A DNA stretch of 64,000 nucleotides. Origin: an unidentified eubacterium SCB49 (GTDB lineage: Bacteria > Bacteroidota > Bacteroidia > Flavobacteriales > Flavobacteriaceae). Positions 36,235-43,323 of this stretch are shown piece by piece. Position numbers and translations under genes: made by a program. The DNA lies in the NCBI GenBank assembly GCA_000170815.1, contig ABCO01000002.1, positions 186,001-250,000 on the forward strand, read 5' to 3'. A model generated the notes under the pieces. It did no database searches and was not told the DNA's origin. It worked only from the letters and a program-made list of their open reading frames with translations. The first letter of the stretch is position 1; every line of letters begins with the position of its first letter.

Positions 36235-36278
36235 CAAATATATGGAGCACAGGTTTTAGTGTCGGTAACAGATGTTAC
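36235..36278 (-). promoter_or_regulatory. Crp/Fnr-like operator and promoter of the TauE/SafE gene
   Basis: Core GTAAC-AGAT-GTTAC (36265-36278), with TATATTTG (36242-36235) on the minus strand after exactly 22 nt. It overlaps the final codons of the Crp/Fnr gene. Predicted start near 36230. Confidence 0.82.
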
Positions 36279-36901
36279 AATATTTCAATAAAGCTGCGGT
36301 GCAGTTTTATTTTGTTATTATTTTCCATCTTTTTTAAAAGTCTAGATATTACAACTCGACTTGTATGAAGATCTGATGCTATGTCTTTATGTGTGGTATA
36401 AATATGTTTGCTATTTAATATTTTAATCTTGTCGTTTAGATAATTTTCTAATCGCTCATCCATATTATTAAAAGCAATATTATCCATACTCTCAAGGAGC
36501 TCCATCATACGAGCATGGTAGCTTGCAAACACAAAGTTTCGCCAAGTTTTATATTTACTTGACCATTCTTCCATTTTCCCTATAGGAATCATTAATAACT
36601 TAGAACTAGTTTCTGAAACGGCATGAATTTCACTCTTAGTGTCACCTAAACAGCAGGTCATTGTCATTGCACAAGTATCACCTCGCTCTAAATGATACAA
36701 TAACAATTCATTTCCATCTGCATCAGGTCTTAATATTTTAATACTACCAGAAAGCAACAAAGGCATAGACTTTATATATTGCCCTGGCCTCATTAAATCT
36801 TCTCCTTCTGGTACGTCTATAAGAGTTGCAACTTGGTTAATTTCTTCAAGTAATGCAAGCTCAAATTGTGCGCCGTAATATTTTTTAAGTTCTTCAATCA
36901 T
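36275..36901 (-). CDS. Crp/Fnr-family transcriptional regulator with cysteine cluster
   Basis: A 208-residue regulator from ATG 36901 (MIEELKKYYG); an earlier in-frame ATG would overlap the upstream gene. It has an N-terminal cNMP-like sensor domain, a dimerisation helix and a C-terminal helix-turn-helix (THKDIASDLHTSRVVISRLLKK, about 165-186). The sensor has C77, C83 and C84 in ERGDTCAMTMTCCLGDTKSE, a stretch I recall as conserved in Bacteroidetes homologues; it suggests thiol, metal or cluster sensing rather than cAMP. It is the best candidate to bind the seven GTAAC-N4-GTTAC sites nearby. Confidence 0.92.
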   Translation of the reverse strand: MIEELKKYYGAQFELALLEEINQVATLIDVPEGEDLMRPGQYIKSMPLLLSGSIKILRPDADGNELLLYHLERGDTCAMTMTCCLGDTKSEIHAVSETSSKLLMIPIGKMEEWSSKYKTWRNFVFASYHARMMELLESMDNIAFNNMDERLENYLNDKIKILNSKHIYTTHKDIASDLHTSRVVISRLLKKMENNNKIKLHRSFIEIL

Positions 36902-36911
36902 GGAAGCAGCT

Positions 36912-37127
36912 TTAATCTTTATTCTTATCAAAAAACAATCGAAACACCGAAAGAGAAACCAAAGTTATTACTACCGGCCAGATAACAAACAAGTCTACCC
37001 TTACTACAGGCGCTGCATCTTCAGGCTGATAGCTTATCCATTGTTGCATATAATACTCCCAAACAAGAGAAGCAATTACCACAAAAATAGTAATCAAATA
37101 TAATAGTACTCTAGGTGTTAATTTCAT
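36912..37127 (-). CDS. Small membrane protein, 71 residues
   Basis: A 71-residue protein from ATG 37127 (MKLTPRVLLYLITIF) with two hydrophobic helices (about 8-24 and 45-62) joined by a polar loop (YMQQWISYQPEDAAP). No family was recognised. The stop is 10 bp before the Crp/Fnr start, so the two are probably co-transcribed and the membrane protein may be a partner of the regulator. A TATTTTTA box lies a few bases before the ATG. Confidence 0.7.
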   Translation of the reverse strand: MKLTPRVLLYLITIFVVIASLVWEYYMQQWISYQPEDAAPVVRVDLFVIWPVVITLVSLSVFRLFFDKNKD

Positions 37128-37131
37128 TTTA

Positions 37132-37167
37132 TAAAAATACAAAAACCACCTTATTAAAGGTGGTTTT
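37132..37167 (-). terminator. Terminator after the HMA lipoprotein-like gene
   Basis: An 11-bp perfect stem (AAAACCACCTT with AAGGTGGTTTT, 37141-37166) with an ATTA loop is followed on the minus strand by a T-rich run. It ends the metal operon upstream of the small membrane-protein/Crp pair. Confidence 0.88.
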
Positions 37168-37190
37168 TAAAAATTATACTACATCTTCTA

Positions 37191-37544
37191 CTATTCGTGA
37201 TCCTTTTGCACAGCTTCATCACGGTATAGACAACAAGGGTGTACACTGTTATAAGCTTCATCTGTTGCTTTAATTTCTTTTGTGTCGTGTCCTACTGCTG
37301 CAATTTTTTCGCTTATTGTTTTAATATCTGTCTTACGAGCATCGTAAATTAAACTTAACTCTTTGGTCTCTACATTCCATACGGCAGATTTTACTCCTTT
37401 GGTTTTAATAGAAGCTTTTTCTATACGTACTTTACACATTCCGCAGACTCCATCTACTTCGATAGTTTCTTTTGCATTTTTGTCCTGTGCTGTTGCTGTA
37501 AACCCTACAAGGGCTATCATTAGTATTGCGATTAAATTTTTCAT
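37191..37544 (-). CDS. Exported heavy-metal-associated domain protein
   Basis: A 117-residue periplasmic protein with a signal peptide (MKNLIAILMIALVGFTATAQ) and an HMA domain whose metal site is GVCGMCKVRIEKA (CxxC, about C34 and C37). The C-terminal SVHPCCLYRDEAVQKDHE adds a Cys-Cys pair and a final His. It probably delivers or captures copper. It is the last gene of the operon HMA-MauE, TonB receptor, HMA. Confidence 0.92.
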   Translation of the reverse strand: MKNLIAILMIALVGFTATAQDKNAKETIEVDGVCGMCKVRIEKASIKTKGVKSAVWNVETKELSLIYDARKTDIKTISEKIAAVGHDTKEIKATDEAYNSVHPCCLYRDEAVQKDHE

Positions 37545-37577
37545 GGTATTAAAATTTATGGTTAAAAAAAGTATTAA

Positions 37578-39824
37578 TTAGTATTCTGTTTTTACTGGTA
37601 TTTTATATCTAAGTCCTGCGTAATAATTGCTCCCAAAAACATGTCCATACACAAAGGTGGTGTCAAAATTTGAGCCAAAAGGGTTTTCTGCATCAATAAT
37701 AGGGTTGTCTTGCCGTACGTTTGTTATGTTTTCTGCCCCGGCATAAATCTCAAAACGCGGACTAAACACCTTTGTTACTTGTGCATTAAGAGTAGCAAAA
37801 GAAGGGGCACGCTCTGTTAATTGATATTCAACATCATTTCCTACTGTAGAAGGAAAACGTTGCGTACTTAACCAATTATAAGTCATATCAAATTTCCATT
37901 GTGAGTTATTTTTAATCGGTGTAGCATAGGCTACATTAGCAAATATTCTATGATTAGGAGTTAAGGGTTTCTCTAAAGTTCCGCCCACATAATCTGTTGA
38001 AACATCATAAAACTTATATGCCGTTCTAAGGTCAAATTGTTCAAACACATTATAACTTAATTCTGCTTGAAAACTATTGGCTGTACTTCCATTTTCAAGA
38101 TTATAAAAACGTACTTGATTTACATCTTCCCAGTCTACTACCACTTGATTTTGAAAATCTGTTCGGAAATAATCAAGTGTAACATCTCCTTTTCTATCAA
38201 ATAATTTAAAACCTTGCATAAAACTTAGCCCGTAATTCCACGCAATTTCTGGATCTAATCCATAAATATCTCCTCCTGTATCATTAATAAAAATAGTTCT
38301 AGATGATGAAAACAAAGATTGGTTTTCGGCAAAAATATTAGCACTTCTTTTACCTCTTCCGGCAGATACTCTAAATGCAGCTTTCTCCCACGGAGTGTAT
38401 CTTGCATGAAATCTAGGAGTTGCAAAAGTACCTAACAAATTATGGGTGTCTAGACGCAATCCGGCTGTCATTGTAAAGTTTTCAAGATCATCAAAAGCGT
38501 ATTCAAAAAACGCTCCTACAGATTGCTCTGTTCTATCATACTCTGAGGTTTCTACCAGCTCTTGATAATCATCATAGGTAGCAGTAAGACCAGACTTAAA
38601 TGTATGCCTAGAATCACTAATAATAGAATTAAAAGAAGCTCTAGCATATCCGCTTTGATGCTTAATAGTATAATCGCGTAATCCAAAATATGAATCTTGT
38701 TCATGATTACTATACGCAACTTGTAAGCCCAAACTTTGGTAAGGAGCATCTGGAAAAACGTAACCCATTTTTACATTAGCGCCAAAACGTTCTGTATCTA
38801 TCTCACCACCCCAATTATTTGTTGTTCCACGGTCTACATCTGGATCAAAAGCTGTTTGTCCTATTATTTTATCGTCTTTTAAATAATTAAGGTTGATAAA
38901 AGCTACAAACCCTTTTTCTGCATCTGTATATTGCCAACGGTTCATTAGATTAATCTGCTCAGTTAGTGGGTTGTCTAAAAACCCATCATCGTTTCTGTCA
39001 TTTTTTACATCTCTACGATTTCCATGAACATATAAACCCGTATCCCATTTTTCTGAAACTTTAGTATTTATGTGCGTGTTTAATTCTAACCTACCGCCTA
39101 GCGCTCCATACGCATTCACAAAAAGACGATCATCTGTAGATGGTTTTACTAGCTCTGCATTAATCTGGCCGGCAATACTCTCAAAACCATTAACTGCACT
39201 ACCCGCCCCTTTTGTAATCTGAATACTCTCTACCCAAGTACCAGGGATAAAAGAAAGTCCAAAGGCTTGAGAAGCCCCACGTATTGTTGGAATATTCTCT
39301 GTAGTGATTAAGGTATAAGGAGTTGTTAAACCTAACATTCTTATTTGTTTTGAACCTGTAACAGCATCTGCAAAGTTTACATCGATAGAAGGGTTGGTTT
39401 CAAAACTCTCAGACAGATTACAACACGCTGCTTTTAATAACTCTGCACTACTCACATTAATTACATTTTGTGCTTGTAATAATGATCTAGATGACGCTTT
39501 TTTACGTGAACGTATGGTCACCTCATCTAAGGAAGCTGTTGAGGTTAGCACATGCCTTAGGTTTCTAGGTTTTGTAACAGTAATCGTATCTGTTTTATAG
39601 CCTACAAAACTAACAACAAGCTTGTCATATTCTGCGCTATAAGGAATCTCAAACAATCCCTTAAAATCTGTTACCGCTCCTATCTGGCTATCTAGCCAGA
39701 AAACATTTGCTCCAGATAATGGCACTTCTTTACCATCATAGACTTCCAGGATAATCCCTCCTACTTTTTCTTGTGAAAATAACCAAAGAGGCATTAACAC
39801 GATTAATAACTGTATGTATTTCAT
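37578..39824 (-). CDS. TonB-dependent receptor of the heavy-metal cluster
   Basis: A 748-residue outer-membrane receptor. It has a signal peptide, an N-terminal carboxypeptidase-regulatory-like domain (about 20-95, LSGANVFWLDSQIGAVTDFKG), a plug with the unusual LLKAACCNLSESFETNPSID (Cys-Cys about 131-132), and a barrel ending in FGSNYYAGLRYKIPVKTEY. The CC-plug subtype is found with HMA and MauE genes in Bacteroidetes, so a metal or metallophore cargo, probably copper, is likely. Its start overlaps the stop of the HMA-MauE gene by one base. No CxxxM copper motif like that of the 24-kb receptor was seen. Confidence 0.92.
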   Translation of the reverse strand: MKYIQLLIVLMPLWLFSQEKVGGIILEVYDGKEVPLSGANVFWLDSQIGAVTDFKGLFEIPYSAEYDKLVVSFVGYKTDTITVTKPRNLRHVLTSTASLDEVTIRSRKKASSRSLLQAQNVINVSSAELLKAACCNLSESFETNPSIDVNFADAVTGSKQIRMLGLTTPYTLITTENIPTIRGASQAFGLSFIPGTWVESIQITKGAGSAVNGFESIAGQINAELVKPSTDDRLFVNAYGALGGRLELNTHINTKVSEKWDTGLYVHGNRRDVKNDRNDDGFLDNPLTEQINLMNRWQYTDAEKGFVAFINLNYLKDDKIIGQTAFDPDVDRGTTNNWGGEIDTERFGANVKMGYVFPDAPYQSLGLQVAYSNHEQDSYFGLRDYTIKHQSGYARASFNSIISDSRHTFKSGLTATYDDYQELVETSEYDRTEQSVGAFFEYAFDDLENFTMTAGLRLDTHNLLGTFATPRFHARYTPWEKAAFRVSAGRGKRSANIFAENQSLFSSSRTIFINDTGGDIYGLDPEIAWNYGLSFMQGFKLFDRKGDVTLDYFRTDFQNQVVVDWEDVNQVRFYNLENGSTANSFQAELSYNVFEQFDLRTAYKFYDVSTDYVGGTLEKPLTPNHRIFANVAYATPIKNNSQWKFDMTYNWLSTQRFPSTVGNDVEYQLTERAPSFATLNAQVTKVFSPRFEIYAGAENITNVRQDNPIIDAENPFGSNFDTTFVYGHVFGSNYYAGLRYKIPVKTEY

Positions 39825-40570
39825 TATATATTGTATTTGATAATTAAGATAATTGCCATTATAATCATAATAGCATTTTCAATAAAAGTAGCTTGGGTCA
39901 TTGGGAGTTTTAAGACCGTCCCTAAACAAGCACACTGTATTGTTTTTTTACTTAGTAAAGATTGTGTTACCCCAATGGTAGTGATTACTAGAATAATAAT
40001 AGTAATCACTAACAAAACAGGCACTTCTACCCTAGCTAAAAACAGAACGCCTAATACTACCTCAATAAATGGGTAGATTGTTCCGTAGGCAGGGAAAGTT
40101 TTTGCTAAAGGGTCGTACATTTTAAAAGATTGTGCAAAACCATTTAAATCAAAAAATTTAAAGAGACTAAAGGTTAAAAAGAAAACCCCCATAAAATCTA
40201 ACATGAAAGAATCTACACTCCAGCTACCATAGTTTTTTGCAGTAACTAATAAAACTATAAACCCAAAAATGAGAAATAAAGGCTTTAATTGCTGAAATTT
40301 TGACAACGACTCTACCTGTGAAGCCTTATTAAAATTGCTTCCATTTTCAGAAGAAATAGTTTGAGATTTCTTCGCTGTTATCGAAAATTTTTCTGGTAAG
40401 GCCGCTTGTAAAGTCGCTGTTTCTATGTGATGATTCATCACAACTTCAGCTGTTTCTGAAGCAAGGTCAACCGTCACTTTTGTGATACCATCAACATCGC
40501 TTAACTTTTGTTCTACAGAACTTCTGCAACCATTGCAGGTCATTCCTTGAACACTATATATATGTGTCAT
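39824..40570 (-). CDS. HMA-MauE fusion membrane protein
   Basis: A 248-residue protein. An N-terminal HMA domain (SVQGMTCNGCRSSVEQKL, CxxC about C12 and C15) is fused to a MauE/DoxX-like membrane domain with about four helices (from about 100 on). A CAC pair in KKTIQCACLGTVLKLPM lies before the last helix and is probably redox-active or metal-binding. The combination suggests passing metal or electrons from cytosolic HMA to the periplasm. It heads the operon HMA-MauE, TonB receptor, HMA. Confidence 0.9.
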   Translation of the reverse strand: MTHIYSVQGMTCNGCRSSVEQKLSDVDGITKVTVDLASETAEVVMNHHIETATLQAALPEKFSITAKKSQTISSENGSNFNKASQVESLSKFQQLKPLFLIFGFIVLLVTAKNYGSWSVDSFMLDFMGVFFLTFSLFKFFDLNGFAQSFKMYDPLAKTFPAYGTIYPFIEVVLGVLFLARVEVPVLLVITIIILVITTIGVTQSLLSKKTIQCACLGTVLKLPMTQATFIENAIMIIMAIILIIKYNI

Positions 40571-40605
40571 TAAATAAAATGATTAAATGAATTAATTTAT
40601 AATAT

Positions 40606-40618
40606 CCCCAAGTTGGGG
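40606..40618. promoter_or_regulatory. Dyad upstream of the HMA-MauE operon
   Basis: CCCCAA-G-TTGGGG is a perfect 13-bp dyad in an otherwise AT-rich 89-bp gap, about 42 bp upstream of the HMA-MauE start codon. A one-base loop cannot form a hairpin, so it is more likely a protein-binding site. Confidence 0.5.
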
Positions 40619-40659
40619 TTCATAAAAATTTCAGCATAAGAATGCCGAACTTCATTAAA

Positions 40660-41067
40660 TCATATAAGAAAAGTCTCGTAAAGAACAGGTATGTCTTTTA
40701 AGAGAGGCGGAGGATTATACTCCAAGAAAAGAGTGATTTCTCTTTCTGAAACGGGCACTTGCTCCATCACAAAAACAGAAACAAAGGCCGTTATAAAAGT
40801 TTTTGGAAACCCTAAATCAAACGACGCCTTTGTAAAATTTTCGTCTGTACTTATGTTTGTATAATGGTCGTTACAACAATCATGGTCTTCAGCGTTTTCA
40901 GTGCTGCAACCATCTGTTTCAACTTCCATACCACAACTTAAATGTAGCTCACCAATAGTAAGCGCTTCCATCATTTTAGATTCACCACAAAAATGTTGCC
41001 CATAAGTAAGCCCTGTGCTACTTAGCAACATTAAAAGTGATAATATGATCGAAAACATTTTTTGCAT
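40660..41067 (-). CDS. HYC_CC_PP-family exported protein
   Basis: A 135-residue exported protein with a signal peptide (MQKMFSIILSLLMLLSSTGL). It shows the family marks in order: QHFC (in place of HYC, about 24-27), a DHDCCND Cys-Cys pair (about 63-64) and NPPPLL near the C-terminus. The family occurs with metal transport genes in Bacteroidetes. Its biochemical role is unknown; metal binding by the cysteines and histidines is likely. It lies upstream of the HMA-MauE operon, 89 bp away, on the same strand. Confidence 0.9.
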   Translation of the reverse strand: MQKMFSIILSLLMLLSSTGLTYGQHFCGESKMMEALTIGELHLSCGMEVETDGCSTENAEDHDCCNDHYTNISTDENFTKASFDLGFPKTFITAFVSVFVMEQVPVSEREITLFLEYNPPPLLKDIPVLYETFLI

Positions 41068-41120
41068 TAGTGCAAATATACTTTTTGAAAAGGAAAAAAA
41101 ATTAAAAACGAATGTTAAAA

Positions 41121-41681
41121 CTACTGTATAGCACTATCTACACGTCCGCAACGCATCATTTTGTCACCAAAATAAGGGTTTTGTACTTGTTTATCACTAC
41201 TTAGCCAATAGCCTCCTGTATTATTAAACGCCATTGGGCAGTACACTTTATACACCATACCAGAGTCCATTGAATTTGCCAACATTTTTTCCATCGCTGC
41301 TGTAATCACAACAAATTCTTTACGTTGAACCTCAATATCTGTTGTTTCTGCAACATTCTTTACGGCTACTAAAACAGCATCATCTGCTCCAACAACGCCC
41401 ATAGCCTCATTTAATGCAATTGCTGCAACTCCTGCATCTTTAGCATTTGTATTTACAAGTGCATTCTGCAACTTACTATAAGCTTTATAAGCAACCCCAA
41501 TCTTTTCGTCCTTAAACTTAGCTGTTAATGTAGACTCAGGATATACTGTTTCTTCAACTGTATCAACTTCTACAACCTCAAGAGCTCCATCTGTTTCCGA
41601 ATTACTAGATTTTTTATCATTTCCGCAGAAAGATAAGGTAAGAGATAAGGCTAATAACAAAGTGGCTTTTACAATTTTCAT
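41121..41681 (-). CDS. DUF3347 lipoprotein
   Basis: A 186-residue lipoprotein from ATG 41681 (MKIVKATLLLALSLTLSFCGND), with the lipobox Cys at about 19. The body ends in the DUF3347 signature VYCPMAFNNTGGYWLSSD, then NPYFGDKMMRCG, in which Cys and Met residues may bind copper; DUF3347 is also found fused to CusB-type adaptors. It lies 53 bp upstream of the HYC_CC_PP gene, so it is probably in the same metal module. Confidence 0.9.
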   Translation of the reverse strand: MKIVKATLLLALSLTLSFCGNDKKSSNSETDGALEVVEVDTVEETVYPESTLTAKFKDEKIGVAYKAYSKLQNALVNTNAKDAGVAAIALNEAMGVVGADDAVLVAVKNVAETTDIEVQRKEFVVITAAMEKMLANSMDSGMVYKVYCPMAFNNTGGYWLSSDKQVQNPYFGDKMMRCGRVDSAIQ

Positions 41682-41719
41682 AGTATCTGTTTTGAAATAC
41701 AAAAATACTAAAAAAACTG

Positions 41720-42142
41720 CTATTTTTTCACGAAATAAAAAGCAGGAATTAACAACAGCAATAATAAGGGTTGGATTAAAAAACGTCGCACATAAAAGAG
41801 AGTTTGATAATTTCCAACTTCATACAGATCTACAAACACAATCATTAAGGGTATTAAAACCAGAAAAAACAAAAGGTAAATTACTGCCGAAAACTTAACT
41901 ATTTCCCATTTTTTAAACAACAACCAGAGTATAGCTAAAGACAACACCGCGTTCAATAAATAGCGAAATGTGAGATGTATATAATATTTTGGAACAATCA
42001 ATTCTGGTAATTGTGCGGTTGAATAATTAGATTTAAAAAACAACAACAAAGGATCATAAAATAAAGATTCTTGAAAATACCTTACTCCTGCAAGCATCCC
42101 AAAACCTAGAACAATTAATATAAACTGTAAGACTCTATTCAT
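41720..42142 (-). CDS. Exosortase F system-associated membrane protein
   Basis: A 140-residue membrane protein from ATG 42142 (MNRVLQFILIVLGFGML) with about four helices, matching the protein family encoded beside XrtF in flavobacteria. The frame could start earlier, but that would lie inside the exosortase gene; with this start the two overlap by 8 bp, typical of translational coupling. Its exact role is unknown. It ends 38 bp upstream of the DUF3347 gene. Confidence 0.82.
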   Translation of the reverse strand: MNRVLQFILIVLGFGMLAGVRYFQESLFYDPLLLFFKSNYSTAQLPELIVPKYYIHLTFRYLLNAVLSLAILWLLFKKWEIVKFSAVIYLLFFLVLIPLMIVFVDLYEVGNYQTLFYVRRFLIQPLLLLLLIPAFYFVKK

Positions 42143-42680
42143 GTATTGCTTTAGAAATATTACGCACCCAAAATAACCACAATAAAAAGACCAATCCATA
42201 GATAATTCCAGGAAAGACAATATCATGAAAAAAACTACTGTTTTCTGGATACGTATAGAGAGCGATTGATAAAATTACAATTCGTAAGATATTTGTTACA
42301 TAAATTAATGCAAGCCCAGCCAATATGTACAAGGTTGTTTTTTTAAGTTTTTGTGCAAACGCAATTATAAAAGAAGCAAATAAAATCATAACGCTAACCG
42401 CATTACAGCCTTCATTAATATAAGCTACATGTTTACCATAAAGCAAGACACGCATCATTGGCAACTGAGGGTCTGCTAATACTCTGGGCTCGTAGCCTAA
42501 AGCAGCGAGCACTGCCTCTGTTTGTACAGCTACCAAATGTGTTATAAAATCTGGAAAATAAGCACCGCCTTTTGACCAAGTTAAGTAGAAAAAATACAAT
42601 GCAGTGCAGACTCCATAGGTTCCTAAAAAAAGGAACAAGAATCTCACTACGGGAAAGTATTTTTTAAAAAGATTTTTCAC
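42135..42680 (-). CDS. xrtF: Exosortase family protein XrtF
   Basis: A 181-residue integral membrane sortase-like transpeptidase. The proposed catalytic triad is visible: C92 in YINEGCNAVSVMILF, R133 in TNILRIVILS and H152 in SSFFHDIVFPG. About six helices are predicted. Exosortases cut C-terminal sorting tails of exported proteins. No protein in this window carries an obvious PEP-CTERM-like tripartite tail, so the target lies elsewhere. It is divergent from the GAF/fRMsr gene. Confidence 0.92.
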   Translation of the reverse strand: MKNLFKKYFPVVRFLFLFLGTYGVCTALYFFYLTWSKGGAYFPDFITHLVAVQTEAVLAALGYEPRVLADPQLPMMRVLLYGKHVAYINEGCNAVSVMILFASFIIAFAQKLKKTTLYILAGLALIYVTNILRIVILSIALYTYPENSSFFHDIVFPGIIYGLVFLLWLFWVRNISKAIHE

Positions 42681-42721
42681 AAGATGTATATCACACTTTT
42701 AACAAAAATACTGTAATTCTT

Positions 42722-42754
42722 TTTGTGAAGAATTGTGCTAATGAAATACTTTTG
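42722..42754 (+). promoter_or_regulatory. Promoter of the GAF-domain (fRMsr) gene
   Basis: A -33 TTTG (42722-42725) and TACTTTTG (42747-42754) are 21 nt apart, a good Bacteroidetes pair. Transcription would start near 42761, 17 nt before the ATG at 42778, which rules out the upstream TTG at 42766 as a likely start. Confidence 0.65.
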
Positions 42755-42777
42755 CCATAAATCTATTGAATAAAACT

Positions 42778-43233
42778 ATGTCACTACAAAGCTTACAACC
42801 TAAAGTTTTAGATATTCTAAAAACAAATACAGAAAGTGCTGAATCAAGAATGACGCAAATCTGTACATTATTGCAAGAAAACATTGCTTATTACGATTGG
42901 GTAGGATTCTATTTTGCTAATCACGAAGCACAAACATTACACTTAAAAGCATATGCAGGAGAAGCCACAGATCATACTGTTATCCCTTTTGGAAAAGGTA
43001 TTTGCGGCCAAGTGGCAGTGTCTAATGAAAATTTTGTTGTCGCAGATGTAAAAGCACAAGACAATTACATTGCTTGTAGCATAACAGTAAAAGCAGAAAT
43101 TGTAATCCCTTTATTTAAAGACGGTAAAAATATTGGACAGATAGATATTGATTCTAATACCGCAGACCCTTTTACTAAAGAAGATGAAGTGTTTTTAGAA
43201 TGGATAAACGAACAAGTGGCAACAATTCTATAA
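42778..43233 (+). CDS. msrC: GAF-domain free methionine-R-sulfoxide reductase
   Basis: A 151-residue single GAF domain protein that reduces free methionine-R-sulfoxide. From ATG 42778 (MSLQSLQPKV), two catalytic-region cysteines are seen: C76 in GKGICGQVA and C100 in DNYIACS, spaced 24 as in E. coli fRMsr. The third cysteine that the E. coli enzyme has about 10 residues before C76 is a His here. DWVGFYF and IPLF..GKNIGQIDIDS are the usual family blocks. It is alone between divergent and convergent neighbours. Confidence 0.9.
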   Translation: MSLQSLQPKVLDILKTNTESAESRMTQICTLLQENIAYYDWVGFYFANHEAQTLHLKAYAGEATDHTVIPFGKGICGQVAVSNENFVVADVKAQDNYIACSITVKAEIVIPLFKDGKNIGQIDIDSNTADPFTKEDEVFLEWINEQVATIL

Positions 43234-43259
43234 CAAGTATTCATAGTCTAGAAAACAGA

Positions 43260-43297
43260 AATCCCAAATTCTAATATCACGATTAGAATTTGGGATT
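43260..43297. terminator. Bidirectional terminator between the fRMsr and permease genes
   Basis: A 16-bp perfect stem (AATCCCAAATTCTAAT with ATTAGAATTTGGGATT) and a T-run follow the fRMsr gene; it also serves the convergent permease gene. Confidence 0.93.
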
Positions 43298-43323
43298 TTT
43301 TATTTTTTTAACAGACCTATATT

